Assembly: GCF_002776525.5 (NCBI RefSeq)
Contig: NC_045443.1
Span: 42,668,117 to 42,732,116, forward strand
Source: Piliocolobus tephrosceles
Taxonomy: Eukaryota > Chordata > Mammalia > Primates > Cercopithecidae
Direction: 5' to 3'
DNA length: 64,000 nucleotides
Part shown: one piece after another, positions 11,630-23,530 of the stretch
Numbering within the stretch: the first letter of the stretch is position 1
How the letters are laid out: the number at the start of each line of letters is the position of its first letter
Program-made: the position numbers and the translations under genes
Notes under the pieces: generated by a model
Told to the model about the DNA's origin: nothing
Seen by the model: only the letters and a program-made list of their open reading frames with translations
Databases searched by the model: none

Positions 11630-13160
11630 GTATGAAACATTTGGCATTTTTGGTTTCTCAACACATAAACACCTCTTCTATTGGAGGAAATCCCAAGAGA
11701 AGTGGGGAGCAGCTCACTATGACAGGCAAGGAAGGGTAAATATTCCATGAGTTCTGGCAGGTGGAGCAGACCCAGGCAGAAGCTTCTGCCTGGACTTTGA
11801 AACTTAATGGAGTAACCGAAAGCACAGGGTCAAAGTTTCATCACAGCAGCTGCAGTGGTTGGACTGCAGCCTCTTGATGGCACAGGTGCAGGGTGGTGCT
11901 GCCAGCAGCAGCAGTGCCAGTGCCTGTGAGCGTCCAGTGGCAACCATGCCAATGGCAGGATCCTAAACAGAGTCATCCTGTGGTGGGCTCTTGGCTTTGC
12001 CTCATCTTGCTTGGAACCTGCTCAAGTCTGGCTCTCCAACCTTCCCCTGGATCTTTTTTGCATGTAAGATATACAGAGGCAGTTATATTTTTGTAATTAA
12101 AAAACTATTATTGATACGCATACCATCACAGTCCCTAAGCTCAAGGGGTATACATTCAAATTTCCAATGATAAAATGATTTATACATATGTAGTTATTTA
12201 ATATGTTGGCTAAAACCCCAAATAACCAGATCCTTTTAGTATCAGATAAAAAAAAAAAAAACTCAGCCAATGCCCAAAGTAAATCTTTGTGTGAAGCACT
12301 ATACAGTTAGATGCTCATTTTTCTGCAAACCCTGCACTGAATAGCTGCAAAAACTTCACAGCTGCAAAAACTTCAAAGTCAAGAGATTTTGTTGTGTCCT
12401 TTTTGCTAAATGAACTCTAGCAAAAAAAAAAAAAAAAAAAAAAAAGACAAGCCACTTCATCCCAGACACTAGAACCCATAGCGAAAATACATAAGATTAA
12501 TTTCTTCTACAAATTATTTTATTAACATCTCTAGAGTTAGTGTTTCTTGGCCCTTTTTAAAAATTTTTCATTATTAGTCCCTAGGGAGACTAATTTAATT
12601 TAATTTAATTTAATTTAATTTAATTTAATTTCTCTATAACAGAAGATTAGATACTAAGGAATCCAACTTTGTCAGGTGAGGTTGAGGTATGGGGGACCAC
12701 CATGGTAATATCTTGGGTTTTCACCCCCTAAAAACCCATATTTGCTTTCCAGTGGTCGGGAGAGGAGACTCTGTAGCCTCTACTGAGAATGCATGCTTTA
12801 GAATTATGGGCTTAGACAACAGACTAAGCTTCAAACAATGACTTGGTAAGTGTTATCAATGCTTCCTATTCCCTTTCTAAATAAATATGTATTCTGGGCC
12901 TTAATGAATTGAATTTACTATAGCTAAAAAAATTTTGTCAGGATTAGTCCTGCCCAAATGATTACCTACAGTTCAAACTGCCTCTAAATTACACTCTGGT
13001 AATATTCTGATTTGAATGAAAAAGAAAAAAAGATTATCTTTGTTAAACTGAGATTGAATTAAAGTTTAAATTTACCCAATATTATTCCAGTAGAGACAGA
13101 AAACACAGTGCTATGTAGTATAAAAAGGGGAGAGAGATCAAGACTGTACCCAATATCGAT
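11630..13160. other. Unassigned sequence with simple repeats
   Basis: Holds two poly-A runs (12249-12261, 12422-12445) and a (TTTAA)n array. 11750-12060 is moderately GC-rich with CAGCAG units. No gene is seen. Confidence 0.4.
12590..12631. repeat. (TTTAA)n microsatellite
   Basis: About eight perfect AATTT units in tandem. Confidence 0.95.
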
Positions 13161-13199
13161 CCCAACTCATTCTGACCAATGGAGCTGAGGAGGCCTTCT

Positions 13200-14445
13200 T
13201 GTTAAACTCTTCCCAACCTACTTAATCCATGCCCTTGGCTTGAACTACAGTCATACTGCTCATCACCCCAAATCTCTATCACTAGCTCACATCTCTTTCC
13301 TGACCTCTAGATCCATTTATCCAACCTCTAATAAATATCTATACTTTGATTCCCTCCAAGCATTTTCAATGCCATGTGTCCCAGATTGAATTTGCCCTTT
13401 TATTTTTGCTTTATATGACCTATTTCAATGAATGACAGTTTCCTAAGCCATAAGCCTGGAAGTCATTCTAGCATTTTCTTCCTCCTTATTTTCCTTATCC
13501 AACCAAACTCTAGGTCCTACCAATTTTACCTGGCTACATCTCTACAACCCTTGGTCCAAGTCATCTCTCTCTAAGAGAATACCACAGCCTCCTCAGAGAT
13601 CTCTGCCTCCAGTGTTACTCCCTCCAACTCCTCCTTCACACTTCACACTGAATGTTCTTTCTTAGTATAATGAAAATGGAAACCATACCCTAATTAAAAC
13701 TTTTCAATGTCCACCATCATCTACATCCTTTCCCTTGGCCTCATGTTTCCGTTAGGAGATTCCTGCCACAGTTTCACACATGTTCTCTTTCAACTTGCCC
13801 ATCACCTCCAACTCACTTCTTCCTGTGGAAGCATGAGTGATTTTCCTGGCAAATTTTGGGGAATATACTGCATATAACTGACTTAACTCTTCGGAGCCAG
13901 CCAATCTGCAAAGCATATCCCATTCTCTGCTCATCTGTAGGGTAAAATTTTTCAGGGGCAGTCTCTGCTCCTTTAAGGAAGGGTACTGCAGTTTAGGAGG
14001 TAAATATAATTTAGGCACAAGTATTGAGAAGCCTAGTGTGACTGTACATCTAAGCGACATCATCCAACCCAGCTTTTGTCTGTAATAAGTCTCCTTTTTT
14101 TCCAGAATACCCCAAGCTCTCACACATCCTTCCTTTCCACACGCCGTTCCCTGTGCTGCTTTTGCATTTGGAAAACTCTTCTCATACTTCCTACCTCAGC
14201 TAACATGCTATTCCTAGACAGGCTGCAGGACTCTTACTTTTCTCCCACTGAAAGTTATCTGTATACTCACATAGAAATGATCATATCACATTGTAACTTA
14301 TTTGCATATTTGACTATAAATTCCTCCAATAAATTCCTCCAGAAAAGGAAACATACCTCAATTTATTCTTGCGTTCCTAGAGCTCAGTACTGAATGACAT
14401 AGTAGATCAACAGTAAATACTTATTCATTAAACAGGTAAATAAAT
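13200..14445 (+). mobile_element. L2 LINE fragment, interrupted
   Basis: Decayed L2 ORF2/3' UTR sense sequence: CTACAACCCTTGGTCCAAG near 13542, CTTTTCAATGTCCACC near 13700, and an L2-like 3' end (ACTATAAATTCCTCC to TTATTCATTAAACAGG) up to ~14445. A block at about 13815-14095 does not fit L2 and may be an insertion. Confidence 0.65.
13815..14095. other. Unassigned ~280-bp block inside L2
   Basis: It does not match the surrounding L2. On the minus strand it carries most of a 123-codon open frame (13752-14123) with no recognised domain; no convincing splice sites bound it. It may be an LTR or DNA-transposon insertion. Confidence 0.35.
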
Positions 14446-14449
14446 AAGC

Positions 14450-15215
14450 TTCCCATATACTCTCATTCCCAAAAAAAGGAGTTTGTATAAAAAATCATGT
14501 AACTACATTACATGAATACTAAAACTGGATTAACGAGAAGTGCCATAGTTCTTTTTACAACGTATGCCAACTTTAGTGAAAGGAGAATAATATTCTTTAG
14601 ATGTGACTAAACTGGATACCAGTCTAGAAATAAAATCAGCTCTATTTATAACCCCTATTCTATAACTCCTCAAGTAAGAAATTACATATCTAATATCTAA
14701 AAAAAGAAAGCTATTTTTCTAGATAAAATCAGTCTTACTGAAAATTTTACACAATTGATTTTCAAGCTTGCATTACGTGCAACTTCTGGATTGTAAAATG
14801 CTGATCACATCATTTTATAACATTCAGCCACAGACAACTGTGTTTTGGACAGAGCACAGTGTCATTGTAATTCCCTAATATAGTATTATGAAATAAGAGC
14901 ATAGGTATTCATTGATATCAAATTTTAGCTCTCTGAGGATCATTCCAAAACAAGACTTTAGTTGTTTTAGAACAAAGAAGTATTAAAACATATTTATACA
15001 TCATCTTGCAAGCTTATTGAAGATGAGTTTCAAAATATAACAGAAATATAATCAAGTAAAGCAATCAGGAGGAAAGGAAATGAACAGCCTCAGTGAGATT
15101 AGGATACAAAATATAAGCTCTAGGTTCTATACTCTTTCAGAGGTTGCACATAAATTTGGCCTCAAATGGAGTTTGGCAAATTCCTATCAATTTGCAAGGT
15201 ATACATAAACATCAA
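14450..15215. other. Unassigned AT-rich sequence
   Basis: No gene, RNA or repeat is recognised. Confidence 0.4.
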
Positions 15216-15232
15216 TACACTGACGTCTTTTA

Positions 15233-15501
15233 TTTTATTTATTTATTTTTTTGAAACAGGATCTTGCTCTCTTGCTCTGTCATGCAGGTTGGAGTGCAGT
15301 GGTGCAAGCACAGTTCTGGGCTCAAGCAATCCTCCTGCCTCAGCCTCCCAAGTAGCTGGACTAATTTTTAAAAATGTTTTTGTCAAGACAAGGTCTCACT
15401 ATGTTGCCTAGGCTGGTCTCAACCTCCTAAGCTCAAGCAATCCCCCGTCTCTGTCCCAGAAAGAGCTGGGATTACAGGTGTGAGCCACTGCACACAGCCA
15501 C
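15233..15501 (-). mobile_element. Alu, minus strand, internally deleted
   Basis: Antisense Alu missing part of both arms. The flank ACACTGACGTCTTTTA at ~15217 resembles ACACTGAAGCCTTTAT at ~15501, an imperfect TSD. Confidence 0.85.
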
Positions 15502-15963
15502 ACTGAAGCCTTTATTAAACTCTTAGTTTAATAATTATTATATCTTATCCCATAGCTAAAAGGTCAATAAGTCAAAATAATCATAAGGAATCCTAACATT
15601 TTCTTCTCACAAAATATTGAAAATCTAGTTCTAGTCTGTAGTGAGATAGCCAAGTCTGAAGCTGACCTATACTTCCAAGTACGATTTTCATCGGAGAGGC
15701 TCAGACTTAGAACTTAGCAAGGAAGTTAATGTGTATTTTGGATGGAATGTCTAGAAACCAATAGGTCAATAATTTTAGAGGAAGAGGAGAAGAAAGTTTC
15801 TCTCTTCTAACTGCAGAAAGGTCATAGTCTAACATCAACTAATCGAAGAAAACATATTCATAACTTTAGTAAGAGCAAACAAATAGTATAGATAAAATAC
15901 TCTCAGTGATTCAGAAAGTAGGAAATCTTCCAGTACTTTTATTTACATTGAGCTTATTTTTAC

Positions 15964-16118
15964 ATTTTATTTTATTTTATTGATGTGTTTATTTATTTAG
16001 AGAGGGATTTTGCTATGCTGCCGAAGCTGGTCTTGAACTCCTGGGCTCAAGCAATCCCGCTACCTCAGAATCTCAAGTAACTGGGACTACTGGCACACAC
16101 AACCATGCCCAGCGAGCC
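15964..16118 (-). mobile_element. Alu arm fragment, minus strand
   Basis: (TTTTA)n tail followed by one antisense Alu arm ending CCATGCCCAGC. Confidence 0.75.
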
Positions 16119-16244
16119 TGTTTTTTAAAAGCAATTATATTATTTAGTTTTGTAATATTAACATTCCAGTTAAAACTTGGCATGGGATCTACAAACTTTA
16201 GGGACATTAACCTTGGTTTGTAAACTTAAAATTAAAGCACTCAG

Positions 16245-16443
16245 GTCGGGCGCTGTGGCTCATGCCTGTAATCTCAGCACTTTGGGAGGCCGAGGCGGGT
16301 GGATCACTGGAGGTCAGGAGTTTGAGACCAGCCTGGCCAACACGGTGAAACCACGTCTCTACTAAAAATACAAAAATTAGTGCTACTTGGGATGCTGAGG
16401 CAGGAGAATCACTTGAACCTGAGAGGTGGAGGTTGCAGCGAGT
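16245..16443 (+). mobile_element. Alu with replaced 3' end
   Basis: Plus-strand Alu ending in the right arm at GGTTGCAGCGAGTTGA, then passing directly into a (GGGGA)n run. TSD AAGCACTCAG at 16235-16244 and 16510-16519 brackets both, so the purine run belongs to the insertion. The right arm also lacks a stretch after AAAAATTAG. Confidence 0.92.
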
Positions 16444-16505
16444 TGAAGAGGAGAGGAAAGGGGAGGGGAGGGGAGAGGACAGGGGCGGGGAGGGGAGGGG
16501 AGAAA
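16444..16505. repeat. (GGGGA)n purine microsatellite
   Basis: About 60 bases of GGGGA/GGAGA units forming the 3' end of the Alu, inside its TSDs. Runs of four G could form a quadruplex. Confidence 0.9.
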
Positions 16506-16519
16506 AGTGAAGCACTCAG

Positions 16520-17571
16520 AGGATGAATGAAATCTATACTTTCATGATTTTATTTACCAAATTCATACCTTGTATTACTGTGCCCTTGAATATACATGAA
16601 TTACTGGACAGTTAACCTAAATTCAGGTCCTTCTATATTTATTATACCTGAAAACTATTTTTCCACATAGTGAGAAATTTATTGTATGATAAACATGTAG
16701 TTGGACTCTTCTAATTTTCCTTCCTATGTTACCTTGCCACACCGGCCAGAGTTTTTACTTGCTGGCTGAGCATTCTTGCCAAACCAGGCACGAGAAAGAA
16801 TGCCACATTTGCAGGACTACTGTGCAGTTTAAACCAGTTTTAAATCATTCGTCATCCAATAATAGAAGATGACAGAAGAAATTTCTCCCTCAAAGCACAT
16901 GAGAAGGATTTTCTAAGATTTTAAAAGTTTTCAGGAAGTAAAATGTCACCCACAGTTTTCAGTTCTTTGTTTCACGCTACTCTTCATCTTCTAATATCCC
17001 AGGTCTAATTATGAGTACAGATAGACTCTGAGGTGAAAACAATGAGGTAGAAATAATTGCTTTTCATGCAATCTAAAAGAGTCATGGTAATTAAGATACA
17101 GGAACAAAAACGAACCTAATCTATGATGCTAGTTTCTAAAAAAACATGAATAAATGTCCCCAAATTGATCCCATGTTCTCCCTTTCAACTCCAACATATT
17201 CATTTCCTGGCTAGATATGGGGAGAAATATTCTGTGTAGAAAAATGTATCTGTCCTTTTCAAAAGTTTCCAGAAAGTGCTCTCCCATCTCTCAACAACTC
17301 CAGAGTAGGAAGATTCCACCATACCTCCAGTTGTGGTATTGAGGTCGCCAGAAGCAACTCAACACATTGTACACTATGTAAAATAAATAAAAATTGAAAC
17401 AACATAAAAGAGTGCCATAGGTCCAGTCAGACACTGTACCTTTCAACAGAGAATGTAGAAATGTGAGGGCAAATCACAGTCATCTTGCCAGGAAAAGAAG
17501 TCACAACCTAAGAAACTCCTGACCGAGCATTCCCTGTATGGGAGGCTTGTTCATGCAGTCCTGAGGTTGAC
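16520..17571. other. Unassigned sequence left of the full-length L1
   Basis: No repeat is recognised. If the exon at 23991-24274 is real, the part near 17571 continues that gene's minus-strand 3' UTR or flank across the L1. The plus-strand TTTATT near 16635 reads AATAAA on the minus strand, a possible poly(A) signal. Confidence 0.35.
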
Positions 17572-17590
17572 AAGAAAAAGACTTCCAATC
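17572..17590. repeat. Left target-site duplication of L1 copy 2
   Basis: AAGAAAAAGACTTCCAATC, repeated exactly at 23778-23796. Confidence 0.97.
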
Positions 17591-18618
17591 GGGGGGAGGG
17601 GGGGGGGGCGGAGCAAGATGGCCGAATAGGAACAGCTTCAGTCTCCATCTCCCAGCGCGAGCGACACGGAAGACCGGTGATTTCTGCATTTTCAACTGAG
17701 GTACTGGGGTCATCTCACTTGGGAGTGCCGGACAATCGGTGCTGGTCAGCTGCTGCAGCCCGACCAGCGAGAGCTGAAGCAGGGCGAGGCATCGCCTCAC
17801 CTGGGAAGCGCGAGGGGGAAGGGAGTCCCTTTTCCTAGCCAGGGGAACTGAGACACACAACACCTGGAAAATCGGGTAACTCCCACCCCAATACTGCGCT
17901 GTAACACAGGCACACCGGAGATTATATCCCACACCTGGCCGGGAGGGTCCCAAGCCCACGGAGCCTCCCTCCTTGCTAACACAGCAGTCTGCGGCAATCT
18001 AACCGCAAGGCAGCAGCGAGGCTGGGGGAGGGGCGCCTGCCATCGCTGAGGCTTAAGTAGGTAAATAAACCCGCTGGGAAGCTCGAACTGGGTGGAGCTC
18101 ACAGCAGCTCAAGGAAACCTGCCTGTCTCTGTAGACTGCACCTCTGGAGACAGGGCTCAGCTAAAGGAGCAGAAGCGTGTGAAACGCGAACGACTCTGTC
18201 TGACAGCTTTGAAGAGAGCAGTGGATCTCCCAACACGGAGGTTGAGATCTGAGAAGGGGCAGTCTGCCTGCTCAAGTGGGTCACTGACCCCTGAGTAGCC
18301 TAACTGGGAGACATCCCCCACTAGGGGCAGTCTGACACCCCACACCTCACAGGGTGGAGTACACCCCTGAGAGGAAGCTTCCAAAGCAAGAATCAGACAG
18401 GTGCACTCGCTGTTCAGCAATATTCTATCTTCTGCAACCTCTGCTGCTGATACCCAGGCAAACAGGGTCTGGAGTGGACCTCAAGCAATCTCCAACAGAC
18501 CTATAGCTGAGGGTCCTGACTGTCAGAAGGAAAACTATCAAACAGGAAGGACACCTATATCAAAACCCCATCAATACGTCACCATCATCAAAGACCAGTG
18601 ACAGATAAAACCACAAAG
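17591..18618 (+). promoter_or_regulatory. L1 5' UTR / internal promoter, copy 2
   Basis: Starts with a G-rich run (G6 A G11), then CAAGATGGCCG at 17614-17624, the YY1 site known to set L1 transcription start. It is about 1.03 kb long and keeps more CpGs than copy 1. The known L1 5' UTR also drives antisense transcription; here that would run leftward into unassigned DNA. Confidence 0.85.
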
Positions 18619-19640
18619 ATGGGGAAAAAGCAGGGCAGAAAAGCTGGAAATTCAAAAAATAAGAGCGCATCTCCTCCTGCAAAGGAGCACAGCCCATTGC
18701 CAGCAACGGATCAAAGCTGGTCAAAGAATGATTTTGATGAGATGAGAGAAGAAGGCTTCAGTCCATCAAACCTCTCAGAGCTAAAGGAGGAATTACGTAC
18801 CCAGCGCAAAGAAACTAAAAATCTTGAAAAAAGAGTGGAAGAATTGACAGCTAGACTAATTAATGCAGAGAAGGTCATAAACGAAATGACAGAGATGAAA
18901 ACCATGACATGAGAAATACGTGACAAATGCACAAGCTTCAGTAACCGACTCGATCAACTGGAAGAAAGAGTATCAGCGATGGAGGATCAAATGAATGAAA
19001 TGAAGCGAGAAGAGAAACCAAAAGAAAAAAGAAGAAAAAGAAATGAACAAAGCCTGCAAGAAGTATGGGATTATGTAAAAAGACCAAATCTACGTCTGAT
19101 TGGGGTGCCTGAAAGTGAGGGGGAAAATGGAACCAAGCTGGAAAACACTCTTCAGGATATCATCCAGGAGAACTTCCCCAACCTAGTAGGGCAGGCCAAC
19201 ATTCAAATTCAGGAAATACAGAGAACGCCACAAAGATACTCCTCGAGAAGAGCAACTCCAAGACACATAACTGTCAGATTCACCAAAGTTGAAATGAAGG
19301 AAAAAATCTTAAGGGCAGCCAGAGAGAAAGGTCGGGTTACCCACAAAGGGAAGGGAAGCCCATCAGACTAACAGCAGATCTCTCGGCAGAAACTCTACAA
19401 GCCAGAAGAGAGTGGGGGCCAATATTCAACATTCTTAAAGAAAAGAATTTTAAACCCAGAATTTCATATCCAGCCAAACTAAGTTTCATAAGTGAAGGAG
19501 AAATAAAATCCTTTACAGACAAGCAAATGCTGAGAGATTTTGTCACCACCAGACCTGCCTTACAAGAGACACTGAAGGAAGCACTAAACATGGAAAGGAA
19601 CAACAGGTAGCAGCCATTGCAAAAACATGCCAAAATGTAA
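18619..19640 (+). pseudogene. L1 ORF1 (RNA-binding protein), broken, copy 2
   Basis: The start ATG at 18619 lies in the expected AAAG-ATG-GGG context. ORF1 encodes the trimeric coiled-coil RNA chaperone of the L1 particle. An in-frame TGA at 18910-18912 ends it after 97 codons, in the coiled coil. The frame reopens and covers the RNA-recognition part (130-codon frame 18979-19371). It is then shifted by a 5-bp tandem duplication near 19348-19357. A TAG at 19608-19610 comes 11 codons short of the normal TAA at 19638-19640. No functional product is expected. Confidence 0.93.
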
Positions 19641-19703
19641 AGACCATCGAGGCTAGGAAGAAACTGCAAGGAAGAAACTGCAAAATAACCAGTTAATATC
19701 ATA

Positions 19704-22700
19704 ATGACAGGATCAAGTTCACACATAACAATATTAACCTTAAATGTAAATGGAATAAATGGTCCAATTAAAAGACACAGACTGGAAAACTGGATAAAGA
19801 ATCAAGACCCATCAGTTTGCTGTATTCAGGAGACCCATCTCACACGCAGAGACACACATAGGCTCAAAATAAAGGGATAGAGGAAGATCTACCAAGCAAA
19901 TGGAGAACAAAAAAAGCAGGGGTTGCAATCCTAGGCTCTGATAAAATAGACTTTAAACCATCAAAGATCAAAAGAGACAAAGAAGGCCATTACATAATGG
20001 TAAAGGGATGAATTCAACAGGAAGAGCTAACTATCCTAAATATATATGCACCCAATACAGGAGCACCCAGATTCATAAAGCAAGTCCTTAGAGACTTACA
20101 AAGAGACTTAGACTCCCATACAATAATAATGGGAGACTTCAACACTCCACTGTCAACATTAGACAGATCAACGAGACAGAAAGTTAACAAGGATATCCAG
20201 GAATTGAACTCATCTCTGCACCAAGCGGACCTAATAGACATCTATAGAACTCTCCACCCCAAGTCAACAGAATATACATTCTTCTCAGCACCACATCACA
20301 CTTATTCCAAAATTGACCACATAATTGGAAGTAAAGCACTCCTCAGCAAATGTAAAAGAACAGAAATTATAACAAACTGTCTCTCTGACCACAGTGCAAT
20401 CAAACTAGAACTCAGGACTAAGAAATTCAATCAAAACCGCTCAACTACATGGAAACTGAACAACCTGCTCCTGAATGACTACTGGGTACATAACGAAATG
20501 AAAGCAGAAATAAAGATGTTCTTTGAATCCAATGAGAACAAAGATACAACATACCAGAATCTCTGGGACACATTTAAAGCAGTGTGTAGAGGGAAATTTA
20601 TAGCACTAAGTGCCCACAAGAGAAAGCAGGAAAGATCTAAAATTGACACTCTAACATCACAATTAAAAGAACTAGAGAGGCAAGAGCAAACACATTCAAA
20701 AGCTAGCAGAAGGCAAGAAATAACTAAGATCAGAGCAGAACTGAAGGAGATAGAGACACAAAAAACCCTCCAAAAAATCAATGAATCCAGGAGTTGGTTT
20801 TTTGAAAAGATCAACAAAATTGACAGACCGCTAGCAAGATTAATAAAGAAGAAAAGAGAGAGGAATCAAATAGACGCAATAAAAAATGATAAAGGGGATA
20901 TCACCACCGACCCCACAGAAATACAAACTACCATCAGAGAATACTATAAACACCTCTACGCAAATCAACTAGAAAATCTAGAAGAAATGGATAATTTCCT
21001 GGACACGTACACTCTTCCAAGACTAAACCAGGAAGAAGTTGAATCCCTGAATAGACCAATAGCAGCCTCTGAAATTGAGGCAACAATTAATAGCCTGCCC
21101 ACCAAAAAAAGCCCAGGACCAGATGGATTCACAGCTGAATTCTACCAGAGGTACAAGGAGGAGCTGGTACCATTCCTTCTGAAACTATTCCAATCAATAG
21201 AAAAAGAGGGAATCCTCCCTAACTCATTTTATGAGGCCAACATCATCCTGATACCAAAGCCTGGCAGAGACACAACAAAAAAAGAGAATTTTAGACCAAT
21301 CTCCCTGATGAACATCGATGCAAAAATCCTCAATAAAATACTGGCAAACTGGATTCAGCAGCACATCAAAAAGCTTATCCACCATGATCAAGTGGGCTTC
21401 ATCCCTGGGATGCAAGGCTGGTTCAACATTCGCAAATCAATCAACGTAATCCAGCATATAAACAGAACCAAAGACAAGAACCACATGATTATCTCAATAG
21501 ATGCAGAAAAGGCTTTTGACAAAATTCAACAGCCCTTCATGCTAAAAACGCTCAACAAATTCGGTATTGATGGAACGTACCTCAAAATAATAAGAGCTAT
21601 TTATGACAAACCCACAGCTAATATCATACTGAATGGGCAAAAACTGGAAAAGTTCCCTTTGAAAACTGGCACAAGACAGGGATGCCCTCTCTCACCACTC
21701 CTATTCAACATAGTGTTGGAAGTTCTGGCTAGGGCAATCAGGCAAGAGAAAGAAATCAAGGGTATTCAGTTAGGAAAAGAGGAAGTCAAATTGTCCCTGT
21801 TTGCAGATGACATGATTGTGTATTTAGAAAACCCCATCGTCTCAGCCCAAAATCTTCTTAAGCTGATAAGCAACTTCAGCAAAGTCTCAGGATACAAAAT
21901 TAATGTGCAAAAATCACAAGCATTCTTATACACCAGTAACAGACAAGCAGAGAGCCAAATCAGGAATGAACTTCCATTCACAATTGCTTCAAAGAGAATA
22001 AAATACCTAGGAATCCAACTTACAAGGGATGTAAAGGACCTCTTCAAGGAGAACTACAAACCACTGCTCAGTGAAATCAAAGAGGACACAAACAAATGGA
22101 AGAACATACCATGCTCATGGATAGGCAGAATCAATATTGTGAAAATGGCCATACTGCCCAAGGTAATTTATAGATTCAATGCCATCCCCATCAAGCTACC
22201 AATGAGTTTCTTCACCGAATTGGAAAAAACTGCTTTAAAGTTCATATGGAACCAAAAAAGAGCCCGTATTGCCAAGACAATCCTAAGTCAAAAGGACAAA
22301 GCCGGAGGCGTCACGCTACCTGACTTCAAACTATACTACAAGGCTACAGTAACCAAAACAGCATGGTACTGGTACCAAAACAGAGATATAGACCAATGGA
22401 ACAGAACGGAGCCTTCAGAAATAATGCCACACATCTACAACCATCTGATCTTTGACAAACCTGAGAAAAACAAGAAATGGGGAAAGGATTCCCTATTTAA
22501 TAAATGGTGCTGGGAAAATTGGCTAGCCATAAGTAGAAAGCTGAAACTGGATCCTTTCCTTACTCCTTATACGAAGATTAATTCAAGATGGATTAGAGAC
22601 TTAAATGTTAGACCTAATACCATAAAAACCCTAGAAGAAAATCTAGGTAGTACCATTCAGGACATAGGCATGGGCAAGGACTTCATGTCTAAAACACCAA

Positions 22701-23530
22701 AAGCAACGGCAGCAAAAGCCAAAATTGACAAATGGGATCTCATTAAACTAAAGAGCTTCTGCACAGCAAAAGAAACTACCATCAGAGTGAACAGGCAACC
22801 TACAGAATGGGAGAAAATTTTTGCAATCTACTCATCTGACAAAGGGCTAATTTCCAGAATCTACAAAGAACTCAAACAAATATACAAGAAAAAAACAAAC
22901 AACCCCATCCAAAAGTGGGGAAAGGATATGAACAGACATTTCTCAAAAGAAGACATTCATACAGCCAACAGACACATGAAAAAATGCTCATCATCACTGG
23001 CCATCAGAGAAATGCAAATCAAAACCACAATGAGATACCATCTCACACCAGTTAGAATGGCAATCATTAAAAAATCAGGAAACAATAGGTGTTGGAGAGG
23101 ATGTGGAGAAATAGGAACACTTTTACACTGTTGGTGGGATTGTAAACTAGTTCAACCATTATGGAAAACAGTATGGCGATTCCTCAAGGATCTAGAACTA
23201 GATGTACCATATGACCCAGCCATCCCACTACTGGGTATATACCCAAAGGATTATAAATTATGCTACTACAAAGACACATGCACACGTATGTTTATTGCGG
23301 CACTATTCACAATAGCAAAGACTTGGAATCAACCCAAATGTCCATCAGTGACAGACTGGATTAAGAAAATGTGGCATATATACACCATGGAATACTATGC
23401 AGCCATAAAAAAGGATGAGTTTCCATCCTTTGTAGGGACATGGATGCAGCTGGAAACCATCATTCTTAGCAAACTATCACAAGAAGAGAAAACCAAACAC
23501 TGCATGTTCTCACTCATAGGTGGGAACTGA
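19704..23530 (+). pseudogene. L1 ORF2 (endonuclease-reverse transcriptase), broken N-terminus, copy 2
   Basis: ORF2 starts at 19704 but is stopped by TAG at 19878-19880 (codon 59), shifted by a one-base loss in the A-run near 19908-19917, and stopped again by TGA at 20009-20011. From 20012 the frame is open to the normal stop at 23528-23530. From the first Met (20129) it gives 1133 residues, against about 1275 for intact ORF2p. That part holds the endonuclease GDFN motif (residues 2-5) and SDH (86-88), the reverse-transcriptase FADD catalytic motif (558-561), and the Cys/His-rich C-terminus (C988, C992, H1000, C1001, C1005). The N-terminal endonuclease residues lie before the breaks, so nicking should be lost. 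RT activity of an internally initiated product is speculative. Confidence 0.93.
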
